DNA of 64,000 nucleotides, from positions 77,897 to 141,896 of the forward strand of contig FR880848.1 of the NCBI GenBank assembly GCA_000434615.1. Reading direction: 5' to 3'. The notes beneath the pieces were generated by a model, which made no database searches, was not told the DNA's origin, and saw only the letters and a program-made list of their open reading frames with translations. Source of the stretch: Clostridium sp. CAG:510 (lineage in GTDB: Bacteria > Bacillota > Clostridia > Lachnospirales > Lachnospiraceae). The position numbers and the translations under genes are program-made. Positions 35,661-43,337 of this stretch are shown here, one piece after another (position 1 is the first letter of the stretch; each line of letters begins with the position of its first letter).

Positions 35661-36551
35661 TTAAATAATAGCCGCCGCTATTTCAAATGCCGGCTTAATA
35701 ATCAGCTCATATCTTGCATCTATATAACATTTATAAAATTCTTTCTGTAAATCAGAAATTCCTTCCGTCTTATCAATGAATTGTCTGATTTCCTCCCTGT
35801 TAATGCCCGGAACAATCCGTTTTAAGGCGGCATTGCAGTCTGCATTCTGCGCATGAATCAGAAAATCATAATAATTTATTTTGTGCCCATTCTGCTTTAT
35901 GGCGGATGTAGGGAACTGAAAAACTCTTGCATTCCGTTCTTTTTCATCCGACAATACTGCCTTCATGATTTTTTCGTCTGCCTGCGGCAACAGACAGCTT
36001 CCACAGTCAAAAACCGGTGCAATTTCCGTTACTCCCGTTTTCTCATCATATAAAAATCCCCAGTTGCCGTTATGCCGGTCAAAATTGCCGAGCAGTGCAT
36101 CCGCAATAAAAACATTCCAGAAATGCTCCCGTAAAAGCACGGGGGACACAAACTGCTGCTTATCAAGCGTATCCATGACGTCTTCCAGCTCCGTACCGCT
36201 TCCTCTGGTATCGGAATCAAGGATGGTATTTTTGATAGAGCAGAAGTCAAACAATCTTTTTCCGTCCGCCGTAAAATCCCTGCAGGCACAAACCGTTTTT
36301 ATTTTTCCCTTTACTGTATAGGTGCCAAGCATTGTTTTCTGCGCCTTAATTCCTATCCTGTTAAAAATACTGCTGGCAAGATGCTCGCTGATACAGCTGT
36401 TTGTATAGGAAAGTTCCGTAGGTTTTCCATCACCTGACGGCGGAAATTTCAGCATATAGGCTTTCCCTTCATATTCAACGGCAATCTTACTTCCGTTTGC
36501 TCCGTTATAAGCTTTGCCCGGGAGAATTCTGCTGTTTGTAAAATCTATCAT
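35661..36551 (-). CDS. HipA-like Ser/Thr kinase toxin (short form)
   Basis: A 296-residue kinase-fold protein. Residues 17-35 form the nucleotide loop with Lys35 (YMLKFP). The catalytic loop is LLGNFDRHNGN (Asp158, His160, Asn163) and the metal-binding FDCG is at 181-184; both match HipA/CtkA kinases. It lacks the N-terminal HipA subdomain and is closer in size to short HipT/CtkA proteins. The start overlaps the end of the HTH gene by 4 bp (ATGA), the usual antitoxin-toxin coupling. HipA family toxins phosphorylate a translation factor such as glutamyl- or tryptophanyl-tRNA synthetase; the target here is unknown. It lies between pseG and pseC, 21 bp before pseC. Confidence 0.82.
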   Translation of the reverse strand: MIDFTNSRILPGKAYNGANGSKIAVEYEGKAYMLKFPPSGDGKPTELSYTNSCISEHLASSIFNRIGIKAQKTMLGTYTVKGKIKTVCACRDFTADGKRLFDFCSIKNTILDSDTRGSGTELEDVMDTLDKQQFVSPVLLREHFWNVFIADALLGNFDRHNGNWGFLYDEKTGVTEIAPVFDCGSCLLPQADEKIMKAVLSDEKERNARVFQFPTSAIKQNGHKINYYDFLIHAQNADCNAALKRIVPGINREEIRQFIDKTEGISDLQKEFYKCYIDARYELIIKPAFEIAAAII

Positions 36552-36967
36552 ACTTTCACCCCATAAAGATATTTCTGCCTGAGATAATCCGCATGTTCCG
36601 GCGTAATCTCGCCTTCGCTTACTTCTGCCATATTAATACTGCCGTATAGTTCTCCCCACAAACAGTCAAGCAGGCTGCTGTGTACTTTTAAACCTTTTTT
36701 ATAGGCATCCAGATCATGTTGTAAATATTCAGGCAGTCCGTATTCATAAGACTGCTCCCTCTCCGCCTCGCGGATTCCATCCTCCGTAAGCAGTTCCATG
36801 GAAACATTCAGCACTTTTGCCAGCTTATATACCGTTTCGGCAGAACACTTTTCCAGTCTGGTTTTCCCACTGCATATATCACTGAGCGTCGCATGGGGAA
36901 TTCCCGACTGAACCGCCAGCCTGTATTTGGTCATATTACATTTATCAAGCAGCTCTTCTATAATCAC
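36548..36967 (-). CDS. HTH antitoxin/regulator of the HipBA-like module
   Basis: The longer frame starts at a TTG (37018) inside the promoter, so the GTG at 36967, eight bases after a perfect AGGAGG, is the real start (139 residues). Residues 1-60 form an Xre-type helix-turn-helix (TKYRLAVQSGIPHATLSDI). Residues 70-139 are a charged helical tail that may bind the kinase. Order (HTH first, kinase second, 4-bp overlap) is that of hipBA. It should repress its own promoter through the palindrome just upstream. Confidence 0.84.
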   Translation of the reverse strand: MIIEELLDKCNMTKYRLAVQSGIPHATLSDICSGKTRLEKCSAETVYKLAKVLNVSMELLTEDGIREAEREQSYEYGLPEYLQHDLDAYKKGLKVHSSLLDCLWGELYGSINMAEVSEGEITPEHADYLRQKYLYGVKV

Positions 36968-36987
36968 CGTGTCTGCCTCCTCTCCGT

Positions 36988-37015
36988 CTATTATATCGGC
37001 ACGCCGAAATAATAG
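36988..37015. promoter_or_regulatory. Palindromic operator of the HipBA-like module
   Basis: A 28-bp palindrome with two 13-bp arms (CTATTATATCGGC and GCCGAAATAATAG) around AC; 12 of 13 positions pair. It overlaps the -10 hexamer, the spacer and the inner half of the -35, so a bound HTH dimer would block transcription. Confidence 0.75.
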
Positions 37016-37018
37016 CAA
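36990..37018 (-). promoter_or_regulatory. Predicted promoter of the HipBA-like module
   Basis: On the minus strand: TTGCTA (37013-37018), 17-bp spacer, perfect TATAAT (36990-36995). It would also supply transcripts for pseC and genes further left. Confidence 0.75.
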
Positions 37019-37029
37019 GAGTTTCCTTT

Positions 37030-38178
37030 TTATCTGCCGGAAATTATCGCCTCCGCAATCCGGTCAGCGCCTTTTCCGTCCACAAGGGTGCGGGCTTTTT
37101 TCCGGTACTCCGTCCGGAGGTTTTTATCTTCTAAAAGTGTTTCAAGCCCGGCAATCGTATTCTGTATCATTTTGTTTCCGTCCGTGCGGTAATTGCCGCC
37201 GTACTGTGCAATGCCTCTTTTTACAAAGGTCTGCACCAGACGCTCCTGATTTTCCGCAAAGGAAAAGGCTATCACGGGCACGCCCACGGCACAGAGCTCA
37301 TACAGGGTGGAGCCTCCTGCACTGAGGGCAACTTCACTCTCCGCCATCAGCTCTGCCATATTTGTTACATTACAGTGAATGTGAATATTTTCGTGTTTTT
37401 GCGCCAGAGCCTGCAGCTCCCCGATGTGAGGATTTAAGCTGCCGCTGACCACATGATACTCCTTTTCCTTAAGGGCATCGTACTTCATGGCTTCCATAAG
37501 AAGCTGCCCCGCAAGGTTAAAACTGTCGCTGCCGCCGGTGGTAATGAGGATACCGCCGTCTGCCGTTCTTCCTTGCTCTGCCGTTTGATGCAGCCTGTCT
37601 TCTGCCGGAGTCACATTTTCAGTTTCCGCCGAAAGTTCCTTCCGTGACTGCGCATAGCCTGCTCCCGCCGAAAACTCCTCCCTGAGGGGCACATATTCTG
37701 TACCTAAGAGGAGCTTCGTGTCCGCGAAGGCGGCGTCCTTTTCGTAGCCCATTTCTTCTCCGTATATGTTGTAGTTAATGAGCATGTCCACCGGGTAGGA
37801 AAAGGCATAAATATCATCCATATAAATGGTGGTTATTCTTTTTTTTAATGCCGCCAGATATTTTTCCGTCACGTAATAGCTGTCCACCAGAATAGAGGTA
37901 TTCTTCTGCGCCAAAGCTGCATCCGGTGACTCCGCCCCCTGCGGCAATTCCCTTAAAACCTCCCACAGTTCCGGCAGCTCCGCCTCCATATCCGCATAGT
38001 CCGTATGCAGGACGCAGTAGGGTATGCCTTTCTTTGTAAGAAGCGGCACCGGCGTGTCATCCGCAGTCACAAAGAGCACCTCTTCCCCGCGTTTTAACAG
38101 GGCATCCGCAACGGAAAGGCACCGCATCACATGTCCCATTCCTATTTTACTGTTGGCATCCGCCCGAATGACTACCAT
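37030..38178 (-). CDS. pseG: PseG: UDP-2,4-diacetamido-2,4,6-trideoxy-beta-L-altropyranose hydrolase
   Basis: A 382-residue GT-B-fold hydrolase. N-terminal RADANSKIGMGHVMRCL carries the catalytic His16 of the GMGH motif; the second domain starts with TTGGSDSFNL, and SAGGSTLYELCAVGVP is the nucleotide-binding block. PseG removes UDP from the diacetamido sugar, the fourth step of pseudaminic acid synthesis. Compared with typical members there is a polar insert of about 40 residues (about 170-208) between the two domains. It lies 9 bp after the pseI-pseH fusion gene; the next gene left is the toxin-antitoxin pair. Confidence 0.9.
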   Translation of the reverse strand: MVVIRADANSKIGMGHVMRCLSVADALLKRGEEVLFVTADDTPVPLLTKKGIPYCVLHTDYADMEAELPELWEVLRELPQGAESPDAALAQKNTSILVDSYYVTEKYLAALKKRITTIYMDDIYAFSYPVDMLINYNIYGEEMGYEKDAAFADTKLLLGTEYVPLREEFSAGAGYAQSRKELSAETENVTPAEDRLHQTAEQGRTADGGILITTGGSDSFNLAGQLLMEAMKYDALKEKEYHVVSGSLNPHIGELQALAQKHENIHIHCNVTNMAELMAESEVALSAGGSTLYELCAVGVPVIAFSFAENQERLVQTFVKRGIAQYGGNYRTDGNKMIQNTIAGLETLLEDKNLRTEYRKKARTLVDGKGADRIAEAIISGR

Positions 38179-38187
38179 AAAATGCTC

Positions 38188-39687
38188 CTATTCCATAAGT
38201 TTACTGTAGCTGTAAAATTCTTCTGTTTCCATCTCCTCATACCCAAGGGCTACAAACAGGTGGCGGGAAGCTTCGTTTCCCTTTTTCACTTTTGCCGTAA
38301 GCTTTACGGCATCGGGATGTGTTTCCCGTAAAAGAGCTTCTCCTGCGGAAAGCATGGCTTTTCCGTAGCCGCGCTCCCTATACTCCTGCGCAATACTGTA
38401 GCTGATTTCAAAAGCACCCTCTTCCTCCCGGTCCAAACGGTACATTCCCACCGGCGTTTCTCCATGGTAGCAGATATACAGATGTCTGTCCGGGTTCCGC
38501 AGACTTTCCGCAAACCATTCTCTGTGGTTTTCCCAGGGAATGGGCTCCGTATGGAAGGACTGCTTTCTGGTTTCCTCTTCGTTCGCCCAGTCAAATATAA
38601 GCTTTTCGTCCCCTGCGGTGGCTTCCCGGAAGGTCAGGTAATTTTCCACCGCATCCGCAGTAAGGGGCATACCTCTGTCCATATCCTTTGTGCAGGTTTT
38701 TCCCAGCACATAGTTAAATTCCCGGGGATGTAAGCCGTAGCCCGGGCGGATAATGCGGATATTTTCTTCGCTTATGGTTTCTCCCTTTTTAATATCCTGC
38801 ACCACAAATACCGAACGGCGGAATACGAGGCTGCTTTTCTCCTGCTCGCTGGGACCGTACATGGGTCTGCCGAGCGCGCTTTCCGTCTGCCGCACATGGG
38901 TCACCATTTCCTTAAATTCCTCCGGTGTCATGGAGAAGGACGCATCCGGATTTTCAATTTCCCGGCTTAAGCAGAAATGCTTTTCCAGAATATTGGCGCC
39001 CAGCGCTACCGCCGTGGTAGCGGACAGGGAACCCATGGAATGGTCGGAAAGTCCGATGGGAATTCCGAATTCCTTTTTCATGTCGCTGATGGTGCGAAGG
39101 TGCATATCCGCCGGGTCCGCCGGATAAACACTGGAGCATTTAAGCAGGGCAAGCTGACGGTTGCCCGTGGCAAAAATGGTTTCCACCGCTTCCTTCATTT
39201 CCCGGAGGGTTGCCATACCGGTTGACATGATGATGGGTTTTCCCTTGGATGCCACATAGGAAAGCAGCGGCAGATCCACCATTTCAAAAGAAGCAATCTT
39301 ATAAAAGGCAAGTCCCATATCCTCTAAGAAATCCACTGCCGTGTTGTCGAAAGGCGTGGAAAGGAAATCCAGTCCCACCTTTTCCGCTTCTTCCTTTAAT
39401 TCCTTCTGCCATTCCCAGGGGGTGTAGGCTTTGCCGTACAGACGGTATAAGTTTTCGCCCTCCCATGTGCCGTTATCGATATGAAAATAATGGTTGTTGC
39501 AGTCGATTGTCAGGGTGTCCGGCGTATAGGTCTGTATTTTAATACAGTCCGCTCCGCTTTCCTTTGCCGCATGAATAATCTCCTTTGCGCGCTCCAAGCT
39601 GCCTGCATGGTTGGCAGACATCTCTGCAATGATATAAGCCGGCTGGCCGTCACCGATAAACCGGTTTCCAATCCGAAGCTGTTCCAT
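38188..39687 (-). CDS. pseI: Pseudaminic acid synthase fused to a PseH-like acetyltransferase
   Basis: The ATG at 39687 (AAGGG nine bases upstream) gives 499 residues. Residues 1-280 are a NeuB-type TIM barrel (IAEMSANHAGS, KIQTYTPDTLT, EKHFCL with His237). Residues about 290-347 are the SAF/antifreeze-like domain (RRSVFVVQDIKKGE, RPGYGLHP). Residues about 351-499 are a GNAT domain beginning LTFREATAGDEKLIFDW and ending HLFVALGYEE. The first two domains condense 6-deoxy-AltdiNAc with phosphoenolpyruvate; the GNAT part matches PseH, which acetylates the 4-amino group two steps earlier. The fusion removes the need for a separate pseH, which is absent. Pse synthase, rather than sialic or legionaminic synthase, is supported by pseC, pseG and pseF neighbours. 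Confidence 0.9.
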   Translation of the reverse strand: MEQLRIGNRFIGDGQPAYIIAEMSANHAGSLERAKEIIHAAKESGADCIKIQTYTPDTLTIDCNNHYFHIDNGTWEGENLYRLYGKAYTPWEWQKELKEEAEKVGLDFLSTPFDNTAVDFLEDMGLAFYKIASFEMVDLPLLSYVASKGKPIIMSTGMATLREMKEAVETIFATGNRQLALLKCSSVYPADPADMHLRTISDMKKEFGIPIGLSDHSMGSLSATTAVALGANILEKHFCLSREIENPDASFSMTPEEFKEMVTHVRQTESALGRPMYGPSEQEKSSLVFRRSVFVVQDIKKGETISEENIRIIRPGYGLHPREFNYVLGKTCTKDMDRGMPLTADAVENYLTFREATAGDEKLIFDWANEEETRKQSFHTEPIPWENHREWFAESLRNPDRHLYICYHGETPVGMYRLDREEEGAFEISYSIAQEYRERGYGKAMLSAGEALLRETHPDAVKLTAKVKKGNEASRHLFVALGYEEMETEEFYSYSKLME

Positions 39688-39717
39688 AAATCCCATCCCT
39701 TCCGAATTTCTGTTTCT

Positions 39718-39763
39718 TTCCCGTACGGTTTCTCATTATTTCTTTTCCGTACGGTTCTCACTG
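39718..39763. repeat. Two-copy degenerate tandem repeat at the end of pseF
   Basis: CCGTACGGTT occurs at 39721-39730 and 39747-39756 with similar flanks (26-bp period). The right copy runs into the pseF stop codon; the left copy lies in the spacer before the pseI fusion gene. Confidence 0.55.
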
Positions 39764-40465
39764 TTTTTCTGCCGTTTCACGCTTCTCCATGACACGGTAC
39801 TTTACTTCCGCAATCTCCCAGTCGTCCATGGTATCGATGTCCTGTACCTCAAGCTCCGGCAGGGGGAACGGTACGGTTTTATCCATAATCAGTTTTTTCT
39901 GTCTGTAAAAATCCGCCACCCGGATAAAGTAAAACTGTCCGGCATCATGGTAAAACGGCTCTAAGTCCTGGGAGCGGGTAAACATATGCTCCGGCCACTT
40001 AAAGCTTAAGAAATCTCCGTTCAGCACCACGCTTCTCTGGGGCGGGAAGCTGAATTTCACCACGGGAAGCAGCGCCTCCGCCTGTTTTTCCTGCATGGCG
40101 GCATAGGCTTTTTTTAACTTGTCCGCCGTGACAAAGGGGGCGGTCGGGTAAATGCAGCATGCCACATCAAATTCCCTGCCCTGCTCCTTATAGGCATTTA
40201 AGACCTCTGACATCACATCCGTGGTGTTGGCATAGTCATTGGCGGTATCCGCACTCCGGAAAAAAGGAACCTTCGCCCCTGCTTTTTTCGCAATCTCCGC
40301 AATCTCCACATCGTCCGTGGAAACCATGACCTCGTCAAAAATCCCCGCCGACAGGGCTGCTTTAATGGAATAGGTAATAATGGGTTTTCCACAGAACTCT
40401 TTGATGTTCTTTCTGGGAATGCGTTTGCTGCCGCCTCTGGCGGTAATGACTGCTATGGTACTCAT
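39758..40465 (-). CDS. pseF: PseF: pseudaminic acid cytidylyltransferase
   Basis: The ATG at 40465 follows AGGAGG and overlaps the stop of the GT2 gene (ATGA); the longer open frame to 40696 is only a shadow of that gene. The 236-residue product begins with ARGGSKRIPRKNIKEF, the CTP-binding signature of CMP-nonulosonate synthetases, and has IYPTAPFVTADKL further on. It activates pseudaminic acid as CMP-Pse, the donor for a nonulosonyltransferase. The closest candidate for that enzyme is the GT52-like gene at 43316-44392. Confidence 0.9.
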   Translation of the reverse strand: MSTIAVITARGGSKRIPRKNIKEFCGKPIITYSIKAALSAGIFDEVMVSTDDVEIAEIAKKAGAKVPFFRSADTANDYANTTDVMSEVLNAYKEQGREFDVACCIYPTAPFVTADKLKKAYAAMQEKQAEALLPVVKFSFPPQRSVVLNGDFLSFKWPEHMFTRSQDLEPFYHDAGQFYFIRVADFYRQKKLIMDKTVPFPLPELEVQDIDTMDDWEIAEVKYRVMEKRETAEKQ

Positions 40466-41508
40466 GCTCCTGCCTCCTGTTTGTGCTGCTTTAACCTCCG
40501 GTAACCGTTCAGTAACCGGTAATAAATATAAAACAATGCCGGTGATTTCATTAAAAATCCAATGAGCTTCTGCTCCTCGGCTCCGGTTCGTTCCCGGTAA
40601 TAGGGATTGTCCGCAAACTCCGGCAAATCCTTTTTTACCAGGCTTCGCAGCTCCTTCACAAAGCGGTACTTGCCCTTCATTTTGCCGCCCATACAACTGA
40701 AAAGGGTGTTCACAAAGGCAAGCTCCGTATATTTATAGTCAAATTCCTCCCGGAATTCTCCGTAAAAACCGTATTCTTTGCTTTTTTCCAGCAAAAGTTC
40801 CATGGCAGTCACCCGGTCCAGGCACTTCTGTCTTGAAATGTAATGCACCGTGGAAGCCTCGTGCTGGTAATAATAATACAACGGTTCGTCCACTCGTTCA
40901 AACTGCTTTCCGTGTAAAAGCCAGAGGGAGGACATGCAGTTATCCTCGTAAAAAATATCCTCCGGGAACCAGAGCGCGTGCTCCGTAATCATGTTCCGGC
41001 GGTAGATTTTCACCACCATGCTGCCGGGCTGTAAAATGAGCAGCTTCCTTTTTTCCGCAGTCAGTACGCCGGTCTGCTCCGGGGTATTGTTCTGCACCCG
41101 TTTTCCCGGTGCAAAGGAATGCTCTCCCACAAGCTGGTAATCGCATCCCACGATATCGGCCTTCGTTTCTTCAGCTTTGATAAGCAGCTTTTCAAACATA
41201 TCCGGTGCTGCCCAGTCGTCGCTGTCCATCATACCGATAAATTCCCCGCTGGCTGCCTTTATGCCCCGGTTTCTGGCTCCGCCCTGATGGTGGTTTTCGG
41301 GGGACGCAATGACTTTCAGCCTGCTGTCTTCTTCTGAAAGCTTCTTAAGCACCTGTAAGGAATTGTCCGTGGACGCATCGTCCACCGCAATCACTTCGTA
41401 GGGAATATTCTTTTGTGTAAGAGTCTGTCCCAGTAAGGAGCGGATGCAGAATTCCAGCTTGCCGTCCGCCGCCATGTTGTAGACCGGCACCACAATACTA
41501 AGCTTCAT
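40462..41508 (-). CDS. GT2 glycosyltransferase
   Basis: A 348-residue GT-A enzyme with SIVVPVYNMAADG, VDDASTDNSL and MMDSDDWAAP (metal site). After the catalytic half comes FYEDNCMSSLWLLH, typical of family 2 members in capsule loci. Its start overlaps the end of the ABC transporter gene by 11 bp and its end overlaps pseF by 4 bp, so it is co-translated with both. Soluble; donor and acceptor unknown. Confidence 0.87.
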   Translation of the reverse strand: MKLSIVVPVYNMAADGKLEFCIRSLLGQTLTQKNIPYEVIAVDDASTDNSLQVLKKLSEEDSRLKVIASPENHHQGGARNRGIKAASGEFIGMMDSDDWAAPDMFEKLLIKAEETKADIVGCDYQLVGEHSFAPGKRVQNNTPEQTGVLTAEKRKLLILQPGSMVVKIYRRNMITEHALWFPEDIFYEDNCMSSLWLLHGKQFERVDEPLYYYYQHEASTVHYISRQKCLDRVTAMELLLEKSKEYGFYGEFREEFDYKYTELAFVNTLFSCMGGKMKGKYRFVKELRSLVKKDLPEFADNPYYRERTGAEEQKLIGFLMKSPALFYIYYRLLNGYRRLKQHKQEAGA

Positions 41509-43258
41509 TCACCTTTTCTCCCTTTTCCTGCACAATACCGCCGTTTTCCACCCGGTATACGATTTCACAGTTAGCAATGGTCTGCAGTCTGTGGGCAATA
41601 ATGACTAACGTCTTTTTGCCGTGCAGTCTGTTGATGGCGTCCATAATGGCGGCTTCCGTGTCGTTATCCAGTGCGGAAGTTGCCTCGTCCAGAATTAAAA
41701 TTTCCGGGTCCTCGTACAATGCTCTGGCAATACCGATACGCTGTCTCTGACCGCCGGAAAGACGGATGCCTCTCTCGCCGATGCCGGTGTCCAGACCTTC
41801 CGGCAGGCTTCTTACAAATTCATCCAGCTGGGCTTCCTTTAAGACCTCCCAGACTCTTTCTTCGTCAATTTTATCCTCCGCCACACCGAATGCCACATTC
41901 CGGCGGATGGTATCGTCCAGCATGAAAATCATCTGGGGAATATAACCGATATTTTTAAGCCATGCCCGGTATTCGTCCTGAATATCCGTTTTGTCCGCAT
42001 ATACATGGCCTTCGGAGGGCTGCAGAAGTCCCAGTAAAATATCCACCACCGTAGTTTTTCCGGCGCCGGAAGTGCCTACGATACCCACTGCCGCACCAAT
42101 GGGAATTTTCATAAACGCATCCTTAAAAATGTATTTCTCCGTGTTCGGGTATGCGTAGGTGATGTGGGACAGGGTAATGGCATCCTTCACGGGAAGCTTC
42201 TCTGAGGCTTCATCGGCAAAGGACATGTCCGTCTTTTCACTGGCGATTTCGTCCTGCAGATTGTCACTGACACCCATAAAGAAGGGCTCGAAATATGCCA
42301 TGGAGTTAATCTGGTTGTTGATGCGGTTCACACAGGGTAAAAGTACCAGGGCTGCTGCCGCAAAGGTGGTCAGGGTCTGCATCATATCACCGGAGGGCAC
42401 GCCGCGCAGCATCATGGCTAAGATATAACCGATCATGCACATGACGCAGACGGTTTCAATTACCAGCTTGGGGATGTTGTTGTACAGGCTGTATTTCTGC
42501 ACCGCATCCACATAGCCCTGTCCGCACTTCACATACTCGGAAACAAAATACTGCTCCTTGCCCGCAATCTTCACTTCCTTAATGCCCTGCACCGTCTGTA
42601 AAATCCACTTGAACAGACCGCTGTAGTAGTTCTGGTTGTCCTCGCCCGCCTTGTGCATCACGGGCTTTAATATTTTCTTGATGATCCAGAGCAGTACCAA
42701 AAGCACGCCGGCAATGAGGAACGTCATGGCAGCATCCTGCGCCAGACAGTAAATAACCAGGAATACAAAGATAATGCCGTCTGACAAAAGCTGCAGCAGC
42801 GCCAAAATCAGCGCATACATGTTGTTTACATCGGAAGTAATGCTTCTCTGCACCACGGAAGTATCGGCATTTAAGTAAAACTCATAGTTCCTCCGCAGAT
42901 AATTCTTCATCATGCGCTCAGAGGTACGAAACTGATTCTTGTATACAAAAGCATATGTGCATTTTAACTGGAAATATAAAAATACATTTTTTATCACAAA
43001 AATACCAATCAGGGAGCACATGACAATCACCGAAAACCGCATGGTATCGCCCCCGCCCAAGGCATGGTACAACGAGCTTACCAAGGCGTTATTCTCTATG
43101 GAATTCCGGTCCATGACGATGCTTACCACCGGCACAATCATACCCACGCCAGCTACCTGCAGCCCCGCGCCGATCACCATCATGATGACTAAAAAGAACA
43201 TGGTAACCTTCTGCTTTTTGTCCAATAAAATGTTCAGCTTCTTTAATATCTTAATCAT
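41498..43258 (-). CDS. PglK-like ABC transporter (lipid-linked oligosaccharide flippase)
   Basis: A 586-residue fused exporter: six-helix membrane domain (about residues 15-330) and ATPase domain (about 360-586). Walker A is GTSGAGKT (395-402), signature LSGGQ (500-504), Walker B LILDEA (521-526). The N-terminal part resembles PglK/WlaB-type flippases more than multidrug exporters, and its location among glycosyltransferases agrees. It would flip a polyprenyl-diphosphate-linked glycan to the outer face using ATP. No Wzx-like flippase was seen in the window, so this may serve the whole locus. Confidence 0.85.
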   Translation of the reverse strand: MIKILKKLNILLDKKQKVTMFFLVIMMVIGAGLQVAGVGMIVPVVSIVMDRNSIENNALVSSLYHALGGGDTMRFSVIVMCSLIGIFVIKNVFLYFQLKCTYAFVYKNQFRTSERMMKNYLRRNYEFYLNADTSVVQRSITSDVNNMYALILALLQLLSDGIIFVFLVIYCLAQDAAMTFLIAGVLLVLLWIIKKILKPVMHKAGEDNQNYYSGLFKWILQTVQGIKEVKIAGKEQYFVSEYVKCGQGYVDAVQKYSLYNNIPKLVIETVCVMCMIGYILAMMLRGVPSGDMMQTLTTFAAAALVLLPCVNRINNQINSMAYFEPFFMGVSDNLQDEIASEKTDMSFADEASEKLPVKDAITLSHITYAYPNTEKYIFKDAFMKIPIGAAVGIVGTSGAGKTTVVDILLGLLQPSEGHVYADKTDIQDEYRAWLKNIGYIPQMIFMLDDTIRRNVAFGVAEDKIDEERVWEVLKEAQLDEFVRSLPEGLDTGIGERGIRLSGGQRQRIGIARALYEDPEILILDEATSALDNDTEAAIMDAINRLHGKKTLVIIAHRLQTIANCEIVYRVENGGIVQEKGEKVNEA

Positions 43259-43277
43259 GTCTGTCTTATGCTCCGTC

Positions 43278-43337
43278 CTTAAATCTGTTCATTCTGTCTG
43301 CAAATAAACAGGTTCTTAAATTTGTTCGTTCTGTCTG
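43278..43337. repeat. Tandem duplication of the 3' end of the GT52-like gene
   Basis: A 23-bp block at 43315-43337, which encodes the last residues (RQNEQI) and stop of the GT52-like gene, recurs at 43278-43300 with 21 of 23 bases matching (37-bp period). The second copy lies in the 57-bp spacer before the ABC transporter. Confidence 0.75.

Noticed and set aside
36968..37018. TTG start at 37018 for the antitoxin
   Set aside because: It lies within the -35 box of the promoter; the GTG at 36967 has a perfect ribosome site.
40466..40696. Longer N-terminus for PseF
   Set aside because: The extra 77 codons lie in the antisense-free shadow of the GT2 gene, have no family similarity, and the ATG at 40465 has AGGAGG.
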